Shown here: positions 23,054-31,272 of the stretch, piece by piece
Layout of the letters: every line of letters begins with the position of its first letter
Numbering within the stretch: position 1 is the first letter of the stretch
Origin: Saccharothrix longispora
GTDB taxonomy: Bacteria > Actinomycetota > Actinomycetes > Mycobacteriales > Pseudonocardiaceae
Direction of reading: 5' to 3'
Length of the DNA stretch: 64,000 nt
Assembly (NCBI RefSeq): GCF_030852425.1
Contig: NZ_NSDM01000019.1
Coordinates: forward strand, 62,001-126,000
Program-made: the position numbers and the translations under genes
The notes under the pieces: generated by a model
The model's database searches: none
The model's input: the letters and a program-made list of their open reading frames with translations, nothing else
Told to the model about the DNA's origin: nothing

Positions 23054-23416
23054 ATGACAGAACCGCTCCCGAAGTCCGGACCGCGCCGGGTGGTCGTCGT
23101 GCTCGGTGCGCTCGTGGTGCTCCTGATCGGCGCGTCGGCGCTGGCGATCACGCTGTTCGCCGGCGTGCGCGACGACCGCGACCTGGAGTCGCAGCGCCTG
23201 GACCAGGTGTCGACCGCCCGGTCCGAGGCGCAGGGCAGGCTGTCGGGCACGACGGCGTCGATCGACGAGGTGGCCGACGGGATCGCCCGCCTGGAGGCCG
23301 CGAACGCCGAGCTGCACAAGTGCGCCGACCCGGCCAAGGACACCATCATCGCCGCGCGGGACGACGACGACGCGGCGCTGGGCCCCGCCGTGGGCCGCGC
23401 CTCGGACAACTGCTGA
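23054..23416 (+). CDS. membrane-anchored coiled-coil protein A
   Basis: This 120-residue protein has one transmembrane helix near the N-terminus (VVVVLGALVVLLIGASALAITLFAG) and an external region predicted as a charged helix (DDRDLESQRLDQVSTARSEAQGRL and EVADGIARLEAANAELHKC). It ends in a cysteine pair spaced about 28 residues apart (HKCADPAKDT ... ASDNC), which could form a disulfide outside the cell. No family is recognised. The following gene has the same layout and cysteine spacing, suggesting a tandem duplicate. The pair is likely an operon. Confidence 0.72.
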   Translation: MTEPLPKSGPRRVVVVLGALVVLLIGASALAITLFAGVRDDRDLESQRLDQVSTARSEAQGRLSGTTASIDEVADGIARLEAANAELHKCADPAKDTIIAARDDDDAALGPAVGRASDNC

Positions 23417-23432
23417 GCGAGGGGAACCGCAC

Positions 23433-23903
23433 ATGACGACGTCCGAACCCACCCGGCAGGCCGACCCCGTCGACGTCCGCACCGCCGACGTCCACCCCGC
23501 CGGTCGGCAGCCGACGGGGATTCCGCCGCTCACCCCGCCGCTCACGGCCGCCCCACGCCCCGGCAGGGCGCCGGTCGTCGTGCTCACCGCGCTGGCCGTC
23601 GTGTTCGCGGTCGTCGCCGCCGTCTTCACCGTGCTGCACGCCGACGCGGGCGACGAGCGGGACCGCCTCACCGCGGCGCGACTGGAGGAGGAACGCGCCC
23701 TCTCCGGGCTCCAGGCCGAGCAGGAGGAAGCCGACCGGGTGCTGGAGGACAACCGCTCCCGCCACACGACCCTGACCACCCGACACGACGTGCTCACCCG
23801 GTGCGTGGACGCCGCCAAGGCGTACTTCGACCTGCCGCCCGTCGATTCGCCCGAGTCGTCACGCCTGTTCCGCATCATGTACGAGGTCTGCCCGCAGGTC
23901 TGA
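23433..23903 (+). CDS. membrane-anchored coiled-coil protein B
   Basis: This 156-residue protein begins with a Pro/Ala-rich cytoplasmic tail, has one transmembrane helix (VVVLTALAVVFAVVAAVFTVL, about residues 48-68), then a charged coiled coil (DERDRLTAARLEEERALSGLQAEQEEADRVLEDN). Its end carries two cysteines, LTRCVDAAKAYF and MYEVCPQV, in the same arrangement as the preceding gene (LHKCADPAKDT). It starts 16 bases after that gene. Its 3' end overlaps the convergent RNase HI gene by 45 bases. Function is unknown; an envelope heterodimer is an inference. Confidence 0.72.
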   Translation: MTTSEPTRQADPVDVRTADVHPAGRQPTGIPPLTPPLTAAPRPGRAPVVVLTALAVVFAVVAAVFTVLHADAGDERDRLTAARLEEERALSGLQAEQEEADRVLEDNRSRHTTLTTRHDVLTRCVDAAKAYFDLPPVDSPESSRLFRIMYEVCPQV

Positions 23904-24344
23904 CTCCCGGGCCGCCTGCACGCCGCGGACCGCCAACCGGTCCGCGCGCTCGTTCTCCGGGTGCCCGGAGTGGCCCTTCACCCAGTGCCACTCGACGTCG
24001 TGCGGCACGAGCGCGGCGTCGAGCCGCTGCCACAGGTCGACGTTCTTCACGGGTTGGCGGGCGGAGGTGAGCCAGCCGTTGGACTTCCACTTCGCCATCC
24101 ACGACAGGACGCCGTTGCGGACGTAGGTGCTGTCCGTGTGGATCCGCACGGTGGCCGGCCGCTTCAGCGTCTCCAGCGCCCGGATCGGCGCCATCAGCTC
24201 CATGCGGTTGTTGGTGGTGGCCGAGGACTCCCCGCCGAACAGGTCGCGCTCGTGCTCCCCGTACCGCAGCACCGCGCCCCACCCGCCCGGTCCCGGGTTC
24301 CCGCTGCACGCGCCGTCGGTGTAGATCTCCACCACCTGCTCCAC
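23859..24344 (-). CDS. rnhA: ribonuclease HI
   Basis: This 161-residue enzyme cleaves the RNA strand of RNA-DNA hybrids, for example at Okazaki primers and R-loops. The fold starts with VEIYTDGACSGNPGPGGWGAVL. The metal-binding residues are Asp10, Glu49 in NNRMELMA, Asp71 in HTDSTYV and Asp135 in ENERADRLA, with His125 in VKGHSGHPENE. The length matches bacterial RNase HI. It converges with the coiled-coil gene and overlaps its last 45 bases. Confidence 0.96.
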   Translation of the reverse strand: MEQVVEIYTDGACSGNPGPGGWGAVLRYGEHERDLFGGESSATTNNRMELMAPIRALETLKRPATVRIHTDSTYVRNGVLSWMAKWKSNGWLTSARQPVKNVDLWQRLDAALVPHDVEWHWVKGHSGHPENERADRLAVRGVQAARESDLRADLVHDAEQA

Positions 24345-24436
24345 GCGCAGAACATACCGGGGCGTTCGCCGACGGCCGATCAGCCGACGGCGGACCCGCT
24401 GCCGCCGGCCGCCGCCGGGGGTGCACGGTGTGCGGC

Positions 24437-25213
24437 ATGGACCTGGGTTTCAGAGGAGAGGTGGCGGCCCTCTACCGCCGCTACCGCCGCGGCTACCCGC
24501 CGCCGGTGGTCGACGTGCTGGTGGACGCGTTCACCCTCACGCGTGACGACGTCGTGGTCGACCTGGGCTGCGGCACGGGCCAGCTCGCCGTGCCGCTGGC
24601 CGGACGGGTGCGCGGCGTGGTCGGAGTGGACCCCGAACCGGACATGCTCGCCGAAGCCCGGGCCGCCGCCGGCGACCTGCCGAACGCGACGTGGGTGGTC
24701 GGCTCGGACGCCGACGTGCCCGCGCTGCGCGCCGTCCTCGGCACCGGTTCGGTCGGCGCGGTGACCATCGGCCAGGCGCTGCACTGGATGGACCGCGAAC
24801 GCCTGTTCGCCGAGTTGAAGACCCTGGTGAGGCCGGGCGGCGGCGTCGCCGTGGTCACCAACGGCACCCCGCTGTGGCAGCAGGGCAGCGGGTGGTCGCG
24901 GGCACTCGGGGCGTTCCTGCGCGACCACCTCGGCCCGGGCGGCGACCGCGCGTGCGGCACGGACGAGGAGTCCCAGCGGCAGTACGCCGCCGCCCTGTCG
25001 GCCGCCGGCTACGACGTCACCGCGACCACCGTCGAGTACACCGCGCCCCTGACGGCGGATGCGATCGCGGGCGGCGTCCTGTCCGCGCTCCCGGTGGACC
25101 GCCTGCCGGCCGACCGGGCCGCCTTCACCGCCGCCCTGGAGAACGCCGTGGCGCCGCACGCGCCGTTCGCCGAGGACGTGCGCGTCGCCGTGCTGACGGG
25201 GCGGCGCGGCTGA
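24437..25213 (+). CDS. class I SAM-dependent methyltransferase
   Basis: This 258-residue methyltransferase has the Rossmann motif I VVVDLGCGTGQLAVPL (about residues 34-49), motif II VVGVDPEPDMLAEAR, and VGAVTIGQALHWMDRERLF in the motif IV region. The start YRRYRRGYPP resembles small-molecule methyltransferases that recognise metabolites. ATG 24437 is favoured over an in-frame GTG three codons upstream because it begins the conserved region. It is divergent from RNase HI and convergent with the DapA-like gene 17 bases later. The substrate is unknown. Confidence 0.88.
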   Translation: MDLGFRGEVAALYRRYRRGYPPPVVDVLVDAFTLTRDDVVVDLGCGTGQLAVPLAGRVRGVVGVDPEPDMLAEARAAAGDLPNATWVVGSDADVPALRAVLGTGSVGAVTIGQALHWMDRERLFAELKTLVRPGGGVAVVTNGTPLWQQGSGWSRALGAFLRDHLGPGGDRACGTDEESQRQYAAALSAAGYDVTATTVEYTAPLTADAIAGGVLSALPVDRLPADRAAFTAALENAVAPHAPFAEDVRVAVLTGRRG

Positions 25214-25229
25214 CGCCCGCCCCGCCGGC

Positions 25230-26105
25230 TCACCCGGCGACGGGGACGGGGAGGCGGTCGAGCGCGGACAGCGCCGCCCGCACGGTCTCCGGGGCGGCGG
25301 GCAGCAGGGGCAGGCGGACGGCGGGGGTCGGGATGCGGCCCAGGGCGTGCAGGACGCCCTTGACGACTGTCGGGTTGGGCGCGGCGAACAGGGCGTCCGA
25401 CAGCGGGGCGAGGGCGTTCGCCAGCGCGCGCGCCCTCGCCGGGTCGGTGCGCCAGGCGTCGACCAGGTCCGCGAACCCGGCCGTGACGACGTTCGCCGAC
25501 GCCAGGATGCCGCCGTGCGCCCCCATGGCCAGCAGCGGCGAGATCACGAGGTCGTCGCCGCCCAGGACGGCGAAGTCCGCGGGCGCGTCGGCGAGCAGGG
25601 CCACGGTGTCGGCGTCGATCCCGCCCACGGCGTGCTTGACACCGGCCACGCCCGGCACGGCGGCCAGGTCGCGCAGCGCGCCCGCCGACAGGTGCTGCCC
25701 CGTCCGGTACGGGATGTTGTAGACGATCAGCGGCACCGGGCTGAGCGCCGCCAGGTGCGCGAAGTGCGCCACCACCCCCGCCTCGCCCGGCCGCACGAAC
25801 GGCGGCACGGTCGCCAGCGCGGCGGTCACCTCCGACGGGTCCAGCGCGGCCAGCGCCTCGGCCGTGCTCGCGCCGACGGTCAGCGGCACGCCCCGCTCGC
25901 GGCACACGCCCGCGACGAGGTCCACCACGGCCCGCCGCTCGGCCTCGGTCAACGACCCCGGCTCGCCGGTCGTGCCGAGCGCCACCAACCCGGCCGCGCC
26001 CTCGTCCAGCACGTCGTCGGCCAGCCGTCGCAGGGCGTCGAGCGCCACGCGGCCGTCCGCGTCGAAGGGCGTGATGAGCGGGACGTGCACACCGGAGAGC
26101 GTCAT
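25230..26105 (-). CDS. DapA family aldolase (dihydrodipicolinate synthase-like)
   Basis: This 291-residue TIM-barrel protein belongs to the DapA/N-acetylneuraminate lyase family. It has the GTTGEPGSLT motif (about residues 44-53), the proton-relay tyrosine in VYNIPYRTG (Tyr133) and the Schiff-base lysine in GVKHAVGG (Lys157). The final LFAAPNPTVVKGVLHALG fits family dimer residues. It may be a true DapA for lysine and peptidoglycan synthesis or a catabolic aldolase. The divergent LysR regulator beside it suggests inducible metabolism rather than the usual constitutive dapA. The family call is sure; the exact reaction is not. Confidence 0.88.
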   Translation of the reverse strand: MTLSGVHVPLITPFDADGRVALDALRRLADDVLDEGAAGLVALGTTGEPGSLTEAERRAVVDLVAGVCRERGVPLTVGASTAEALAALDPSEVTAALATVPPFVRPGEAGVVAHFAHLAALSPVPLIVYNIPYRTGQHLSAGALRDLAAVPGVAGVKHAVGGIDADTVALLADAPADFAVLGGDDLVISPLLAMGAHGGILASANVVTAGFADLVDAWRTDPARARALANALAPLSDALFAAPNPTVVKGVLHALGRIPTPAVRLPLLPAAPETVRAALSALDRLPVPVAG

Positions 26106-26129
26106 GAGGTCCAGCGTCGAGCACGCGAT

Positions 26130-26180
26130 GCGTAAGGTCCAGTTCGCATCCCTGACGAGAACCGTAAGCTCACCTTATGC
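26130..26180. promoter_or_regulatory. LysR-type divergent promoter region with inverted half-sites
   Basis: GCGTAAGGT at 26130-26138 and ACCTTATGC at 26172-26180 form an imperfect inverted pair separated by 33 bases, in the gap between the DapA-like gene and the LysR gene. One half-site overlaps the LysR start codon, which suggests autoregulation. LysR proteins bind such split sites and act on both directions. The assignment is from pattern only. Confidence 0.4.
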
Positions 26181-27070
26181 TCGACGTGCGCCGCCTGAGT
26201 CTGCTCTGCGACCTGACCCGCCTCGGCACGATCGCCGCCGTCGCCCGCGCCAACGCCTACACGCCGTCCGCCGTCTCCCAGCAGCTGTCCGCGCTGGAGC
26301 GCGAGGCCGGCGTGCCGCTGCTGGAGCGCACCGGCCGCGGCGTCGCCCTCACCACCGCCGGCCGCGTCCTGGCCGAGCACGCCGAGTCCGTCCTGGCCGC
26401 CCTCGAACGCACGACGGCCGCCCTGGCCGCGGTGTCCACCGGCCTGTCCGGACCGCTGCGCATCGGCGCGTTCCCCACCGCCGTGCGCACGCTCCTCCCC
26501 GCCGCCCTGGTCGCGCTGGGCGAGCAGCACCCCGGCCTGGAGCTGATGGTGACCGAGCTGGACCCGGTGGACGTGCCCGCCGCCCTGCGCGAACGCCGAC
26601 TCGACGTGGGCCTGCTCAACGACTACGACGTGGTCCCCGTCGTGCCCGACCCGTCCCTCGACGCCGTGCCGCTGCTGGACGAGACCGTGTACCTCGCCGT
26701 GCCCGCCACCGCGCCGATCACCGGCGACCCGCTGCGCGCCGTCCGCGACGCGGACTGGATCATGGCCGGCCCCGGCACCCTCTGCCACACCGCCACCACC
26801 CTGGTCTGCCGGGCCGCCGGCTTCGCCCCGCGAGCACGTCACCACGCGGACGAGTTCACCACCGTCCTGGCGCTGGTGGCGGCCGACCAGGGCGTCTCCC
26901 TGGTGCCCCAGCTCGCCGCCGAACACCCGCCCCCGGGCGTCCGCCTGATCCCCCTGCCGACCCGCCGGAGGACCCGCGTCGCCTACCGCGGGGGAGCGGC
27001 GACCCACCCGGTCACCGCCGCGTGCGTGACGGCGCTGCGCGACTCGGTGGACGCGTTCCTGCGCCGCTGA
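26177..27070 (+). CDS. LysR family transcriptional regulator
   Basis: This 297-residue regulator has an N-terminal winged helix (LDVRRLSLLCDLTRLGTIAAVARANAYTPSAVSQQLSALEREAGVPLLERTGRGVALT, residues 2-60) and a linker helix. A periplasmic-binding-protein-like effector domain then runs from about residue 90 (GPLRIGAFPTAVRTLLPAALVAL). It is divergently transcribed from the DapA-like gene with 71 bases between the two starts, the classic LysR arrangement, so the aldolase gene is its likely target. The inducer is unknown. The final residues reach QGVSLVPQLAAEHPPPGVRLIPL as usual. Confidence 0.94.
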   Translation: MLDVRRLSLLCDLTRLGTIAAVARANAYTPSAVSQQLSALEREAGVPLLERTGRGVALTTAGRVLAEHAESVLAALERTTAALAAVSTGLSGPLRIGAFPTAVRTLLPAALVALGEQHPGLELMVTELDPVDVPAALRERRLDVGLLNDYDVVPVVPDPSLDAVPLLDETVYLAVPATAPITGDPLRAVRDADWIMAGPGTLCHTATTLVCRAAGFAPRARHHADEFTTVLALVAADQGVSLVPQLAAEHPPPGVRLIPLPTRRRTRVAYRGGAATHPVTAACVTALRDSVDAFLRR

Positions 27071-27148
27071 CCTCCTGCTCGGGCCGTCCCGGCCGACGCC
27101 GGCCGGGTGGCCGACCGATCCGCGCGGCTCGTGCGTGAGGATGGCGCG

Positions 27149-27754
27149 GTGAAGTGGACGCGTGCGGTGCGGCACCTGTGGGACCTGGCGGAGAAGTGCG
27201 CGGAGCTGGACGGTCCGGCGGGGGCGGTCTACCAGGTGCGGGTCGTGGGGTTGTGGGCGGTCGGCGACGTGCTCGGCGAGGCGCGCGACGTCGACCGGGT
27301 CACCGTGGCGCTCGCGGTCGACCTGCCGGTGGACGAGGTGCCCTGGCGGAGCGAGCCGGCCGGTGCGGAGCACTGGGGCAACGCGACCCGCATGACGAGG
27401 AACCCGATCACGCCGTTGTGGCGGTCGGCGCGCGGCCCGGTCTGGAACCACCGCGTCGAACGGCCCGTCCTGGTGTGGGACCCGGCGGGCGGGGTGGCCG
27501 AGGAGACCCTGGAGGCCTTGGAGGCGGGACGCGGTGACCGGCTCCGACCACCCGCGCCGAGTGCGGGCGAACTGCGCGAGCGGCTCCACGACGAGTTGGA
27601 CGTGAGCCTCCGCGCCCTGCGCGGCCGGACGCGCGCCTACGAGGAGAAGCGCTGGCGCCCCGGCAAGCTCGACCCGGTCGCCGACGACCTGTGGCGGGCC
27701 GGGGTCGGCTACCTCGACGTCCTGGACGCCCTCGAACGCACCGCGAGCGGCTGA
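27149..27754 (+). CDS. conserved actinobacterial protein of unknown function (DUF7711-like)
   Basis: This 201-residue cytoplasmic protein begins at GTG 27149 (VKWTRAVRHLWDLAEKCAEL) preceded by GTGAGGAT. Its recognisable features are a conserved tryptophan-rich core (EVPWRSEPAGAEHWGNATRMTRNPITPLWRS and GPVWNHRVERPVLVWDPAGGV) and a helical C-terminus (ELRERLHDELDVSLRALRGRTRAYEEKRWRPGKLDPVADDLWRAGVGYLDVLDAL). I recall similar proteins across Pseudonocardiaceae and Streptomyces, filed under DUF7711, without a known role; the family name is from memory and uncertain. The core resembles the fold order of nucleotidyltransferase-like proteins only weakly. Confidence 0.65.
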   Translation: MKWTRAVRHLWDLAEKCAELDGPAGAVYQVRVVGLWAVGDVLGEARDVDRVTVALAVDLPVDEVPWRSEPAGAEHWGNATRMTRNPITPLWRSARGPVWNHRVERPVLVWDPAGGVAEETLEALEAGRGDRLRPPAPSAGELRERLHDELDVSLRALRGRTRAYEEKRWRPGKLDPVADDLWRAGVGYLDVLDALERTASG

Positions 27755-28157
27755 CCGCGCTCGGCCGGCGGATCGTGCCGGCGGAAGCGCCGGGTCCTCC
27801 CGCCGGGAGCGCTGTCACGCGTCGGACGGGAACCGGCGCGGCAGGAGCAGCGCTTCGAGTCCGCCCGTCCCGCTCTTCAAGAAGACCGGTGTTCGAGGGG
27901 ACATCGACGCGCCCTCGTCCGGTGGAGTTCTTCTCGTCACGGGCGACACATGTCGCGGAGTTCGTGGGGATCGGCTGTTGCGCCGCGCCCGGGACCACGG
28001 AGCGATCTACGCCTGTGCAACACGTGAAACTGAATCGCGTTCACCGTCGTCACGGCTGGAAATGACTTCGGTCGACCTCTGGAAATGGATGGTCCGCAGG
28101 TTTGCCCTGCGATTGTACAAGTGAGGTGCGAATCTACCTCGTGTCAAGGTGGGCATC
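27755..28157. other. intergenic region, lower GC, no convincing gene
   Basis: About 400 bases separate the previous gene from the DUF4352 gene. The distal half is clearly AT-richer than the flanks (for example AACACGTGAAACTGAATCG and TGGAAATGGATGG), as expected for a promoter region or imported DNA. No frame has plausible codon use. CGCTTCGAGTCCGCC near 27850 looks like a tRNA T-arm, but the rest of a cloverleaf is absent. Confidence 0.6.
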
Positions 28158-28763
28158 ATGACGACTCCGCGGTACGAACCACGAGACCCGACCGCGCCTG
28201 CCGTTCGGAAGAAGAAGGGCAAGTTCAAGGTCTTCCTGGTCTTCCTGGCGGCGGTCATCGGTGTCGTGATCGTCGTCAACGTGGCGAGCGGTGGAGGAAC
28301 CCGGACCTCCACGGGAGGTGCGGAAAGCACTGAGGGGCCGGCCGTCGCGCCGGTGGAGGGAGCGGTTGCCCCCGGGATCGGCACACCGGTGCGCGACGGC
28401 GCCTTCGAGTCCACGGTCCTGGGAGTCGAAAGGAAATCCCGGATCGGCGACGAAATCCTCGCCAAGGATGCTCGGGGTGAGTTCCTGCTGATCACCGCGA
28501 CCGTGAAGAACATCGGTGACCGACCCCGGTCGTTCGCCGGTGAGAACCAGGACTTGTTCGACGTCTCGGGCAGGGAGTACTCCGCGGATTCGACGGCGGC
28601 GCTCTACCTCGGTGATGCCAAGTCGCTGTACGAAGAGATCAATCCCGGGAACCAGGTCACCGGAGTGGTGGTCTTCGACGTTCCGATCGGCTCGGAGGTC
28701 GCGCGGGTCGAGCTGCACGACTCCGCGTTCTCCGACGGCGTTTCCGTGGCTCTCGGGCGATAG
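28158..28763 (+). CDS. membrane-anchored DUF4352 (immunoglobulin-like) protein
   Basis: This 201-residue protein has a short basic cytoplasmic start (RKKKGKFK), one transmembrane helix (VFLVFLAAVIGVVIVVNVA, about residues 22-42), a Ser/Thr/Gly linker and a C-terminal DUF4352/telokin-like beta-sandwich. The sandwich shows GAFESTVLGVERKSRIGDEILAK, GEFLLITATVKNIGDRPRSF and NPGNQVTGVVVFDVPIGSEV. Such domains are often found on surface lipoproteins and stress-related exported proteins. ATG 28158 is preferred to a GTG three codons upstream, with AAGGTGGG ahead of it. The gene is visibly less GC-rich than its neighbours, hinting at recent transfer. The role is unknown. Confidence 0.82.
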   Translation: MTTPRYEPRDPTAPAVRKKKGKFKVFLVFLAAVIGVVIVVNVASGGGTRTSTGGAESTEGPAVAPVEGAVAPGIGTPVRDGAFESTVLGVERKSRIGDEILAKDARGEFLLITATVKNIGDRPRSFAGENQDLFDVSGREYSADSTAALYLGDAKSLYEEINPGNQVTGVVVFDVPIGSEVARVELHDSAFSDGVSVALGR

Positions 28764-28853
28764 GTTCTCCGTCGTGCCGCCACGCCGTCCCGAGGGTGAC
28801 GTGGTCCTCCCCACCCGGTAACGGCGAGTCTCCCAACGGCGGACACGGTGCCG

Positions 28854-30122
28854 TCACCGGCGCGCGGTCTCCCACAGCGCGGCGATGGGCAGCGACACCA
28901 GTCGGTCGCCGAAGCCGATGCCCCCTTGGCGGCCGGTGTGGAAGACGACGCCCAACGTGAACTGATCGCCCAGCAGGTCCCGCAACGTGGTCAGTCCCCG
29001 GAAGTCCTCCGCGGTCACGGTGTCCTTCGCCTTGGCCTCGATGCCGACCACCTGGCCGTCGTCGCGCTCCAGGACGACGTCCACTTCCGCCCCTCCGCTG
29101 ACCCGCCAGTGGTGCAAGCGGACCGCTGTCTCGCTCCACGTCGCGTGCTTCGCCAACTCGTTGACGATGAACGTCTCCACGAGGGGGCCGCGAGCCGGTG
29201 CGACCGGCTTCGCCAGGGACTCGGGGGAGATGCCCAGCAGCGACGCGGCCAGGCCGGTGTCCGTGAGGTGCAGTCTGGGGTGCTTGACGACACGTGCCGT
29301 CAGGTTCCTGGACCAGGCCGGCAGGCGGTGCACCAGGAAGACGGCTTCGAGGAGTTCGACGTAGCGGTTCACCGTGGTGCGGTGCAAGCCGGTCTTGTTC
29401 GACGTGTTGGCGCTGTTGTGCTCTTGAGCGGTGGTCGAAGCGAGGTGCGCGAGCAGTGACGTGATGGCGCTCGGCTCGTTGATCCGCGACATCTCGCGGA
29501 TGTCGCGTTCCGCGATCGCCCGCACGTAGCTGCGGAACCAGGCGCGTCGCGCCCGGGCGGTCTTCATGAGCGCCGGTTCGGGAAAACCACCTCGGCACAG
29601 GCGTGTGAAGTAGCCCGCCCGGTCCACGGCGGACGGCGGGAGCGACTTCAGCGAGTCCGGGTCGTCGAACGCGATGTCGACGAAGTTCTCGAAACTGCCT
29701 TCGAACTCGCCTTGCGAGAACGGCCACACGTCCACGACCGCGCCGCGCCCGGCGAGCGACTCGGACAGGCTCGGTGTGGCGAGGAAGCGGGTGGACCCGG
29801 CGAGGACGTAACGACCCGGCGAGGGAGTGGCGTCGACCTCGGCCTCGATCGCTCGCACGAGCGGGTCACCGGCTCGTTGGACCTCGTCGATGAACCGCGG
29901 TTCCCCGCCGCTGGTCGCGAAGGCCAACGGATCGCCGACCGCCGCCTGCAGCAGCTGCTCGTCGTCGAGGTTGAGCAGCGTTCCGCAGTGCTCGTGTTGC
30001 ATCTGCCTGAGCAGCGTGGTCTTCCCGGCTTGGCGCGGACCGTTGAGGGTGACAACCCTGAAGGTCGAGAGGTACTCCTCCGCCACGACACTGCAAGCGC
30101 GAGTCAGACTGGTGTGGTCCAT
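28854..30122 (-). CDS. AAA ATPase with DUF4143 domain
   Basis: This 422-residue protein joins an N-terminal AAA_14 ATPase to a DUF4143 domain. Walker A is LNGPRQAGKTTLLRQ (about residues 27-41) and Walker B is PRFIDEVQRAGDPL. A conserved LAGSTRFLATPSLSESLAGR segment follows. The later part has FTRLCRGGFPEPAL and the DUF4143 core TVNRYVELLEAVFLVHRLPAW. The end GGAEVDVVLERDDGQVVGIEAKAKDT has the E..D...E-x-K pattern of PD-(D/E)XK nuclease folds. Such ATPases are patchily distributed, often mobile, and uncharacterised; a role in DNA-related stress or defence is a guess. The upstream region holds two direct repeats. Confidence 0.9.
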   Translation of the reverse strand: MDHTSLTRACSVVAEEYLSTFRVVTLNGPRQAGKTTLLRQMQHEHCGTLLNLDDEQLLQAAVGDPLAFATSGGEPRFIDEVQRAGDPLVRAIEAEVDATPSPGRYVLAGSTRFLATPSLSESLAGRGAVVDVWPFSQGEFEGSFENFVDIAFDDPDSLKSLPPSAVDRAGYFTRLCRGGFPEPALMKTARARRAWFRSYVRAIAERDIREMSRINEPSAITSLLAHLASTTAQEHNSANTSNKTGLHRTTVNRYVELLEAVFLVHRLPAWSRNLTARVVKHPRLHLTDTGLAASLLGISPESLAKPVAPARGPLVETFIVNELAKHATWSETAVRLHHWRVSGGAEVDVVLERDDGQVVGIEAKAKDTVTAEDFRGLTTLRDLLGDQFTLGVVFHTGRQGGIGFGDRLVSLPIAALWETARR

Positions 30123-30479
30123 CTGCCGCTCATCAGGGATTACGCCATGCGCCAGGCGGACTGACCGTACACCTCACATGCCTCCGAACCGACATTTGAC
30201 GGACGATCCAACCGACATTCGACAGTAGTCCCGACCGACAAAGCGATGATCTTGCTCGATGCGCCTGCCCAGCGGGCGAGCGAGGATGAGCGGCCGTCCG
30301 CCGGTGGCGGGCGGGACGCGTCGGGCCGAGCGGCGACCGCGTGGACCGCTCACCAACGTCGCCCGCGTCCGATGCCGCTCCACCCCCGCCGGGAAGGCGA
30401 GGGCTGAGGTGGGCGTGCCACTCCTCGGACGTGGGGGTGACGCCGCCTGAAGGCCGGCGTCACCCGCACGGGACCTGGC
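30123..30479. other. intergenic region with direct repeats upstream of the AAA gene
   Basis: No convincing gene is present in these 357 bases. AACCGACATTTGAC (30187-30200) and AACCGACATTCGAC (30210-30223) are direct repeats 23 bases apart, and a third partial copy, ACCGACAAAG, follows near 30234. They lie 65-115 bases upstream of the AAA gene start in AT-rich DNA and could be regulator sites. The rest is GC-rich spacer. Confidence 0.6.
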
Positions 30480-31157
30480 TCACCAGCCGCGTGAACGCCA
30501 CTCGTCCAGGTGAGGACGTTCAGCCCCGAGGGTGGTGTCGTCCCCGTGCCCCGGGTACACCCAGGTGTCGTCGGGCAGCACGTCGAACACCCGTTCCACC
30601 ACATCGGTGAACAACGACGTGAAGGTTTCGGGCGACGTCGTCCTCCCCACCCCGCCCGGGAACAGCGAGTCGCCGGTGAACAGGTGCGGGTGGCCGTTCG
30701 GGTCGCGGTACAGCAGGGCGATCGACCCCGGCGTGTGGCCGCGCAGGTGGACCACCTCCAGGGCGACCTCGCCCACCCGCACGGTGTCGCCGTGCTCCAC
30801 CAGGAAGTCCGGCGGGATGGGGAGCACCCCCGCGTCCGCCGGGTGCGCCACCGTGTTCGCCCCGTTGGCGCCCGCCACCGCGCCGAGGGCTCCCCAGTGG
30901 TCCGCGTGCTGGTGCGTCGTCACGACCGTCTTCAGCCTCGGCCGGTCGAGCGAGTGACCCACCACGTCGGACAGGCGCACCGGGTCCGCTGCGGCGTCGA
31001 CGAGCAGCGCCTCGTTGGTGGCCCGGCAGACGAGCAGGTAGGCGTTGTTGTCCATCGGGCCCACGGAGACCTTCGTGATGGTCAGCGCGTCCAGGGTGCG
31101 TCGCGCGGCGGGGCCGTCCGGGGCCACGTGCCCCGCGTAGTCCTCGAGTACGTCCAC
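30480..31157 (-). CDS. MBL-fold metallo-hydrolase
   Basis: This metallo-beta-lactamase-fold hydrolase of 225 residues binds two metal ions: HQHADHWG (HxHxDH, about residues 87-92), HLRGHTPGS with a ligand His, FTGDSLFPGGVGR with an Asp, and a final WVYPGHGDDT. The length and the GHTPGS motif resemble glyoxalase II or persulfide dioxygenase-like enzymes. The start is uncertain: GTG 31157 begins the conserved-looking VDVLEDYAGHVAP, whereas GTG 31184 would add nine residues. It is monocistronic and divergent from the acyltransferase. The substrate, perhaps a mycothiol thioester, is speculative. Confidence 0.88.
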   Translation of the reverse strand: MDVLEDYAGHVAPDGPAARRTLDALTITKVSVGPMDNNAYLLVCRATNEALLVDAAADPVRLSDVVGHSLDRPRLKTVVTTHQHADHWGALGAVAGANGANTVAHPADAGVLPIPPDFLVEHGDTVRVGEVALEVVHLRGHTPGSIALLYRDPNGHPHLFTGDSLFPGGVGRTTSPETFTSLFTDVVERVFDVLPDDTWVYPGHGDDTTLGAERPHLDEWRSRGW

Positions 31158-31272
31158 AGTGGCCGACGGTAGCCGACCGCGCACCCTTCAGGGTCCCCAC
31201 AGGTACCTGCCTTAGGGTTGTCGACGAACCCCGCCGCGCCGCCGATTCCTCCGAATAGGGTTTCTCCGCCTC

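Noticed and set aside
18822..23057. Very long plus-strand frame spanning several genes
   Set aside because: The frame has shadow composition (Arg/Ala/Pro-rich) and runs across clearly coding opposite-strand genes; only a short part (about 19627-19847) matches a decayed glycohydrolase.
27840..27880. tRNA-like T-arm CGCTTCGAGTCCGCC
   Set aside because: No acceptor, D or anticodon arm can be built around it, so it is not a tRNA and only weakly an attachment-site candidate.
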